Virus record (IMG/VR): IMGVR_UViG_3300047330_000087
Location: 1 to 29,306 of that record
Reading direction: 5' to 3' (one strand)
DNA from: a virus
DNA length: 29,306 bases
Shown: in pieces, positions 25,420 through 29,306 of the stretch
Numbering within the stretch: the first letter of the stretch is position 1
Layout of the letters: each line of letters begins with the position of its first letter
The notes under the pieces: generated by a model
Database searches by the model: none
Told to the model about the DNA's origin: nothing
The model's input: only the letters and a program-made list of their open reading frames with translations
Translations under genes and position numbers: made by a program

Positions 25420-26781
25420 TTAGCGTCCGAGTAGTGGAATATTCATCCGCCGGGCGGTTCCCATGCTGGTGGTTAACACCGTGTTAACCGCCCGCGAGAG
25501 TGCATCCACTTGATCGTCTTTCGGTGAATCAGGAAACGTCGACAGCTCACTCAGAAAACTGTCATTCCACGGTGCTGCCACAAGCGAAAGATTCCCGTTG
25601 TCAATCTGCGCGGCGGCAGGCATCGCGCGTATCACCTTGCTGCCGGTCTCAACCGAGCCCTCTACACGGAATGTCTTTAGTTTTGCCTGCAACATTGCAA
25701 TCTGCGCGATGCCCGCCTGTCCAGGATCCTGCGGCAGCGCGATCATCGTGACCGTACCGTCTGCCTTCGCGGTCGCTAGAATTTTTGCTTCCACCTCGCC
25801 GGGCGATCCGCGAAGCCTGACGATATCCAGCACCACCATCTCAAACCTTTGGTTAACGCCCAATTTCAGCCCGACGGTATAGTCCGGGTCGCGGCCCGTA
25901 CCCGGGATCGTCGCGGCCAAATCCCAGGCACGGATCGTACGGTCCATCGCCGGCGCCTCGGCGAGAATTCTGATCGTCTTCGTATTGAACAGTGCCGAAT
26001 CAGGTGCGCGCGGAGACTGTTGGTACAGCGCCGCAAAAGTTCGTTCGCCAACCTCTTGCCGGCGTCGGGCCATCGCGGCTTCATTCTGCGATTCGGGCCA
26101 TAGTGCCTCACCAACCAAGCGCCCCAGCGGATCCGCTGGCCCCGCCAGCGCCGGAAGCGTCACACAGCGCCAACCGTCATTGCCGCGCATCAATCGTCCT
26201 GACAAGTCGTCCTCATGCCAGCGCGTCATGATCAGAACCACACTGCCATTCGGCTTCAGCCTTGCCGAAAGCTCGGCGCGGTACCAATCATAAAGCGCGT
26301 CGCGAAACACGAGACTTTCCGCCTCGGCGAACGACTTGACCGGATCATCGATCAGCACCAAATCAGCGCGGCGTCCGGTAATCGGCCCGCGCACACCAGC
26401 TGCGAAATACTCGCCGCCGTCTTCAAGGAAAAAATGTCCGGAAGCACGGCTATCCTTGGCAAGGCTGATTCCCAAATACCGGCCATGCTCAATAATGGTA
26501 TTGCGAACGCAACGGCCAAAATAGTTTGCCAAAGACGCTGTGTGCGCTGTCGCAATAATCTGCCGGCCCGGTTGCCGGCTAAAAAAATAGGCCGGAAACA
26601 GTACCGAACTATAGGTAGACTTCGCCGCACCAGGCGGCATGTGGACCATCAGACGGTCGCAACCGCCATCCGCCACATCTTGAAGCTGCTTAATCAGTAG
26701 TTTGTGGTGTCGCGCAGGGTATCTTGAATCAGCACTTTGGGCGCGGATGGCGAAGTCCAGAAACCCCGCCTCGGCAGACAT
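25420..26781 (-). CDS. terL: Terminase large subunit (TerL)
   Basis: This 453-aa packaging motor has an N-terminal ATPase with Walker A PPGAAKST (residues 49-56) and Walker B LVLIDD (141-146), and a C-terminal nuclease-like part starting at RAWDLAATIPGTGRDPDYT. I chose the ATG at 26781 because the sequence there (MSAEAGFLDFAIRAQ) begins as TerL proteins do. The frame remains open to 26916, but the added residues are hydrophobic and unlike TerL, and they overlap the upstream gene. No Shine-Dalgarno is obvious at 26781. The upstream 118-base gap contains a weak promoter-like TTGCCC-N18-TATACG. Confidence 0.9.
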   Translation of the reverse strand: MSAEAGFLDFAIRAQSADSRYPARHHKLLIKQLQDVADGGCDRLMVHMPPGAAKSTYSSVLFPAYFFSRQPGRQIIATAHTASLANYFGRCVRNTIIEHGRYLGISLAKDSRASGHFFLEDGGEYFAAGVRGPITGRRADLVLIDDPVKSFAEAESLVFRDALYDWYRAELSARLKPNGSVVLIMTRWHEDDLSGRLMRGNDGWRCVTLPALAGPADPLGRLVGEALWPESQNEAAMARRRQEVGERTFAALYQQSPRAPDSALFNTKTIRILAEAPAMDRTIRAWDLAATIPGTGRDPDYTVGLKLGVNQRFEMVVLDIVRLRGSPGEVEAKILATAKADGTVTMIALPQDPGQAGIAQIAMLQAKLKTFRVEGSVETGSKVIRAMPAAAQIDNGNLSLVAAPWNDSFLSELSTFPDSPKDDQVDALSRAVNTVLTTSMGTARRMNIPLLGR

Positions 26782-26899
26782 CAATTTTAGCGAAGTCCCG
26801 TATGCTCGCGTGAAGAACCAGTATGCCAAGTCGTATACGTCAAACCGGGGCGAGTGGGCAAGAAGAAAATAACACGTGGTTAGAAAAAATCTGACTACC

Positions 26900-27712
26900 C
26901 TAAAACCCGTAAGCAATCCCGAAGACCGAATTCACCTGCAATGTCGCGCTCAACGGTCCGTAACTGCCCATGAAATCTGCCTTCGACCCGCTAAAATCAT
27001 AATGCGTGATACCGAGGCCGGCAAAAGCATGCCAGGATTGATCGAGCCGATAATCGGCATCCAGACTCACCCGCTCTTCCGCGCTTGTCCCAAAATTCCC
27101 GTTGAAATTCTCGGAAGGTGCCGACACGGAGCCGCCAATCACCGCCAGCCCTTCGGCCGAGGCGGTCACGACCAACATTGAGCTCGCCGCGACATCCAAT
27201 TTCAGCCCGGCACCGATCAACCCAGCCTGATACAACTCGCCGGCGCCGCCCGCCCCGCCGATCGTATGGTGCCAATTCTGGTAGCCACCGGCAACGAACG
27301 GAATCATCTCCTCCGCGGCAGCCACTGGCCGGCCGAGCCCAAGCCGCACGATCACGCTATTGTAATAGTCATTGCTTAGTGACGCGTACGGCAATCCAGA
27401 CGCGTTTGCTGAATTGTCTCGGTGGTGAAGAAAGCCGGCGGTAAAGTCGTATCCCGCATCAGTGTACAAATCTGGAAACCCAATTCCCGTGAAAACCATG
27501 GGTGTCAAGGCGCTAACACCAAAGCCGGCGCCGACGAATCCCCCAGTCGCGGTTTGCTGCGGCTGCGTATTCTCGTCGTACGAGCCGTAACCGGCGGTCA
27601 GCCCAAGCCGGACACTGGTTTCCGCGGCGCTGATGGCCGGGTCAGCCGCTTGCCCTGGCAGGGCAGCGCCCACGCCCAAGCAAACGATCAAAGCTGCGCA
27701 CCGCCACGCCAT
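26900..27712 (-). CDS. Outer-membrane beta-barrel protein (prophage cargo)
   Basis: This 270-aa protein has a signal peptide (hydrophobic core AALIVCLGVGAALP, predicted cleavage after GQA at about residue 22). Its body has alternating hydrophobic residues and aromatic girdles, typical of an outer-membrane barrel (SVRLGLTAGYGSY, IPFAVAGGYQNWHH-like stretches, FAGLGITHYDFSG). It ends in Phe (VFGIAYGF), the usual BAM-recognition signal. Nothing in phage assembly needs such a protein, and it is wedged between DUF6362 and TerL with gene-free flanks on both sides. That is the pattern of a moron expressed in the lysogen to alter the host surface, perhaps for superinfection exclusion. Specific function unknown. 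Confidence 0.75.
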   Translation of the reverse strand: MAWRCAALIVCLGVGAALPGQAADPAISAAETSVRLGLTAGYGSYDENTQPQQTATGGFVGAGFGVSALTPMVFTGIGFPDLYTDAGYDFTAGFLHHRDNSANASGLPYASLSNDYYNSVIVRLGLGRPVAAAEEMIPFVAGGYQNWHHTIGGAGGAGELYQAGLIGAGLKLDVAASSMLVVTASAEGLAVIGGSVSAPSENFNGNFGTSAEERVSLDADYRLDQSWHAFAGLGITHYDFSGSKADFMGSYGPLSATLQVNSVFGIAYGF

Positions 27713-27728
27713 TGGATGCCTTGTTCAT

Positions 27729-27757
27729 ATAATCCCGATCAGGGGATTTTGTAACAA
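27729..27757 (-). promoter_or_regulatory. Candidate promoter of the barrel gene
   Basis: On the minus strand TTGTTA (27757-27752) and GATTAT (27734-27729) are separated by 17 bases, with a 5-bp inverted repeat ATCCC/GGGAT (27732-27747) inside. The -10 box lies 16 bases from the ATG, so the leader would be very short. Match to consensus is modest. Confidence 0.3.
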
Positions 27758-27844
27758 CGGGTCGTTCCGGAAAACAGCGTAAAAATGTCACAGTTGGACA
27801 CAATAGCGCCGTCCTCCGGCCACGGTCACTGCTTGTTTACTACG

Positions 27845-27858
27845 CTCTTTCGAAAGAG
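27845..27858. repeat. Perfect 14-bp palindrome
   Basis: CTCTTTCGAAAGAG reads the same on both strands, and with one inserted base the symmetry extends to ACGC/GCGT. It may be an operator or a hairpin; it lies ~90 bases upstream of the barrel promoter candidate. Confidence 0.5.
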
Positions 27859-28089
27859 GCGTGACCTTGCTCACCAATTAGTTGCCAAATCCTTGGCGCC
27901 ACGGGCCCCACTCCAGTGCGTGGCCCGCCCACCGACACCAGCCAGCAATTGAACATCCACGCGTATGCCTGGTATTGCCCGTCGCCAACGAGGACTGCCA
28001 CCGGCCGGCGAAGCGCTGCCGTTTACTGAACGGCAAGCGGTCCCGCCTCTCCCGACATATCAAAGTCCCTTTGGATGGCCGGATGGCCG

Positions 28090-28593
28090 CTACGCCGCAG
28101 CTTTCAGCGCCGCCGCAAGCATCTTAATTCCGTTGCGGTGCCAACGCTGGACCGACTTGTGATCAGCCCCAACAAGGGCTGCCAACCGGCGCCAGGGATA
28201 AAGGTGCCGTCCGGTCAAGGGATGAACAAGGGCGCGGGCACCCAAGATGCGCCGAAGCAAGTATGACTGCTCGGGGATCAAGCCAAGCCATCCGAACGCT
28301 TCATCCATCTCACTAATCGCGGCCGCGGCGGGCACCGGCGGCCGCATCGTGGCATTTTGCCAGCCATATGCTTCCAAAGCCGTATGGACGATATCAAAGC
28401 GCATTTGCCGCATTCCGGTCGAATATCCCTGGGCCGGCATCGCAAGCAGGGTCGCGCCCGCCGCCTCTAACCGCAAGACAAGCTCGGCCTCGGAAACTGG
28501 CCTCTGCGTCCCCTCCGCGACGGGTTGCGCTCTGACCTTCACACCGGACCGCAGCGCCTGACCGGCCGGGAACGCTCGGGTGGGCGGCGTCAT
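28090..28593 (-). CDS. DUF6362-type protein (possible small-terminase-like role)
   Basis: This 167-aa protein starts at the ATG in the ATGA overlap with the preceding gene. It has an N-terminal Gly/Ala-rich part, then LRLEAAGATLLAMPAQGYST and the conserved-looking ARALVHPLTGRHLYPWRRLA followed by ADHKSVQRWHRNGI. The last segment resembles an HTH with basic DNA-contacting residues. I recognise this pattern as DUF6362, commonly upstream of TerL in Acetobacteraceae prophages. A small-terminase or regulatory role is possible, not proven. In this prophage a cargo gene separates it from TerL. Confidence 0.75.
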   Translation of the reverse strand: MTPPTRAFPAGQALRSGVKVRAQPVAEGTQRPVSEAELVLRLEAAGATLLAMPAQGYSTGMRQMRFDIVHTALEAYGWQNATMRPPVPAAAAISEMDEAFGWLGLIPEQSYLLRRILGARALVHPLTGRHLYPWRRLAALVGADHKSVQRWHRNGIKMLAAALKAAA

Positions 28594-28874
28594 GGCTCGT
28601 TTGCCTTGGGAAATGCCGCATCGGTTAACAAACCCCATGTCAGCCAATGGCCCGCGGGTAAAGGCCCGCGGTTTGGGTCGTCAGAAACTTGTTTTTCGTC
28701 GACAATAGCCCTTGTCCGGGCGGGCGCCTCCGCCCGCAACCGCCGTCCACGCTCGATCACCGTGTTTCTTGACAACCCCAACGTGCGGCCAATCTCCGCC
28801 CAGCAAAAGCCTCCTCGCCGCATCGCGCAAATCGTGGCATCAGCGGCCTCGGACCATGTTCGTGCTTGTGGCAT
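28590..28874 (-). CDS. Small HTH DNA-binding protein
   Basis: This 94-aa protein begins at the ATG at 28874, which has AGGAGG five bases upstream; the open frame to 28916 lacks such a site. Residues ~2-37 form a compact HTH: TWSEAADATICAMRRGGFCW followed by EIGRTLGLSRNTVIERGRRL (Arg-rich recognition helix). The rest is a hydrophilic linker. It resembles short AsnC/GcrA-like HTH proteins in prophage operons. It opens the leftward operon and overlaps the next gene by ATGA, so it may control late transcription or recognise DNA for packaging. Confidence 0.75.
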   Translation of the reverse strand: MPQARTWSEAADATICAMRRGGFCWAEIGRTLGLSRNTVIERGRRLRAEAPARTRAIVDEKQVSDDPNRGPLPAGHWLTWGLLTDAAFPKANEP

Positions 28875-28897
28875 CTTAACCTCCTGACGATCCCAAA

Positions 28898-28926
28898 TTG
28901 TTAGTCTAACTAACATTTTAAGTCAA
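28898..28926 (-). promoter_or_regulatory. Leftward operon promoter
   Basis: On the minus strand TTGACT (28926-28921) and TAACAA (28903-28898) are 17 bases apart, just upstream of the HTH gene's Shine-Dalgarno. The -35 box is strong and the -10 weak. The palindrome GTTAGTCTAACTAAC overlaps the spacer and -10, suggesting repression. Confidence 0.45.
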
Positions 28927-28939
28927 GAAATACTAACAT
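28900..28939. promoter_or_regulatory. Operator-like repeats in the divergent switch
   Basis: The interval holds GTTAGT-CTA-ACTAAC (28900-28914), an inverted repeat, and ACTAACAT twice as a direct repeat (28909-28916 and 28932-28939, 23 bases apart). They lie between the divergent repressor and HTH genes and overlap the candidate leftward promoter, which is the expected arrangement of repressor sites in a lysogeny switch. Confidence 0.5.
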
Positions 28940-28973
28940 GGTGTCGGCCGCGCTTCCGTGTTATGGTGAACTC

Positions 28974-29306
28974 ATGTCAGTTAAGAAACAACCGCCCGCT
29001 GAATCCGTCGGTGCCCGTATCCGGGCGCTCCGTCTCGCCGCCAACCTCACCCAGGACGAATTTGCCGCCAAGCTGAATGTCTCACGGTCCGCGATTGCCC
29101 AATGGGAAACCGATCGTGCCGGCCAGGTACGGGACAATATGGAACGAATCGCGAAAGTATTGAACACGTCGCTCGGCTATCTCGTTTCGGGAGAGGCCGG
29201 ATCACTCCTCGGTGACGAGCTTGCTTTGATGCGTTTGTACCGGGCCTGCTCGGCGGAAGACCGGCGGATTTTGCTGCTAACGGCCCGCCGCCTCGCCCGC
29301 AGCTAA
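28974..29306 (+). CDS. XRE-type prophage repressor
   Basis: This 110-aa repressor has a Cro/C1-type HTH over about residues 12-66: GARIRALRLAANLTQDEFAA, then NVSRSAIAQWETDRAG and the dimer-type stretch RIAKVLNTSLGYLVSG. The C-terminal helix (LALMRLYRACSAEDRRI) may aid dimerisation. No peptidase domain, so it is not a LexA-type self-cleaving repressor. I prefer the ATG at 28974 (GGTG upstream) over 28938, which would add 12 unusual residues and sit within the second repeat. Divergent from the late operon, it is the probable lysogeny regulator. The gene ends at the right edge of the window. Confidence 0.88.
   Translation: MSVKKQPPAESVGARIRALRLAANLTQDEFAAKLNVSRSAIAQWETDRAGQVRDNMERIAKVLNTSLGYLVSGEAGSLLGDELALMRLYRACSAEDRRILLLTARRLARS

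Larger units (their letters stand above)
27713..28089. other. Gene-free gap between DUF6362 and barrel gene
   Basis: I see no convincing gene in these 377 bases; the longest frames are short, basic and have poor starts. It contains the candidate promoter described separately, a perfect 14-bp palindrome CTCTTTCGAAAGAG (27845-27858), a 7-bp hairpin TGCCGTT/AACGGCA (28017-28035) and a weak CGGGCC/GGCCCG inverted repeat near 27902-27928. None has a T-run, so none is a standard terminator. Confidence 0.5.

Noticed and set aside
26782-26916. N-terminal extension of the terminase frame
   Set aside because: The extra 45 residues are hydrophobic/aromatic, unlike TerL, overlap the barrel gene, and the ATG at 26781 gives a normal TerL start.
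27878-28063. A 61-codon minus-strand frame in the gene-free gap
   Set aside because: It begins with a weak non-ATG start, has no ribosome site and reads as basic, Trp/Arg-rich nonsense.
1-29306. tRNA genes, CRISPR arrays, insertion sequences and att sites
   Set aside because: I saw no cloverleaf-like sequence, no regularly spaced repeats, no transposase and no integrase-linked direct repeats; a computed scan would be needed to exclude att cores.

Overview
The window is the late (morphogenesis and lysis) half of a prophage with a contractile, myovirus-type tail. The GC-rich coding style and the gene set (a DUF6362-type protein before the terminase, GH108 endolysin, P2/Mu-type baseplate) suggest an alphaproteobacterial host, most likely Acetobacteraceae. 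The host is an inference; no host gene is visible. No integrase, excisionase or replication gene lies in the window, so the prophage continues beyond one or both ends.

Layout: almost everything reads leftward on the minus strand, with many ATGA/TGATG stop-start overlaps. The right end holds a divergent switch: an XRE-type repressor on the plus strand (28974-29306) facing a small HTH protein and a DUF6362 protein on the minus strand. Operator-like repeats and a candidate promoter lie between them. A 377-base gene-free stretch follows, then an outer-membrane beta-barrel gene (27712-26900) that looks like a lysogenic-conversion 'moron'. Next come the head genes: large terminase, portal, scaffold, major capsid, decoration-like protein, and head-tail/neck proteins (26781-19990). 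The tail genes follow: a 46-aa protein, sheath, tube and tail assembly chaperone (19979-17373).

The chaperone has a textbook -1 programmed frameshift. Slippery heptamer GGGAAAC abuts the zero-frame stop, followed by a 6-nt spacer and a perfect 10-bp stem. Slippage appends 57 residues, giving a lambda G/GT-like arrangement.

The tape measure gene should come next but is absent. Its place (17313-15104) is taken by an AT-richer two-gene cassette: a three-TM protein with a predicted periplasmic cysteine-containing domain, and a 497-aa protein with an N-terminal polymorphic-toxin-like region. The last ~50 residues of the latter look like leftover phage sequence. This toxin/immunity-like replacement of the tape measure is the most unusual thing here.

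After the cassette the ordinary phage order resumes: U/gp53-like tail protein, LysM-like X, hub D, spike V, gp25/W, J, I (15060-10496). A large adhesin block follows (10486-1850): glycine-rich fibre, fibre-tail adaptor, beta-helix tailspike, collagen-containing Ig-like fibre, and a LamG/SGNH-esterase protein. The lysis end (1838-1) has a coiled-coil/TM protein, GH108 muramidase, holin-like protein and a twin-arginine lipoprotein.

Without a recognisable tape measure, normal tail-length control is hard to explain. The element may be a defective prophage, may depend on a gene outside the window, or may be a repurposed particle carrying the cassette protein.
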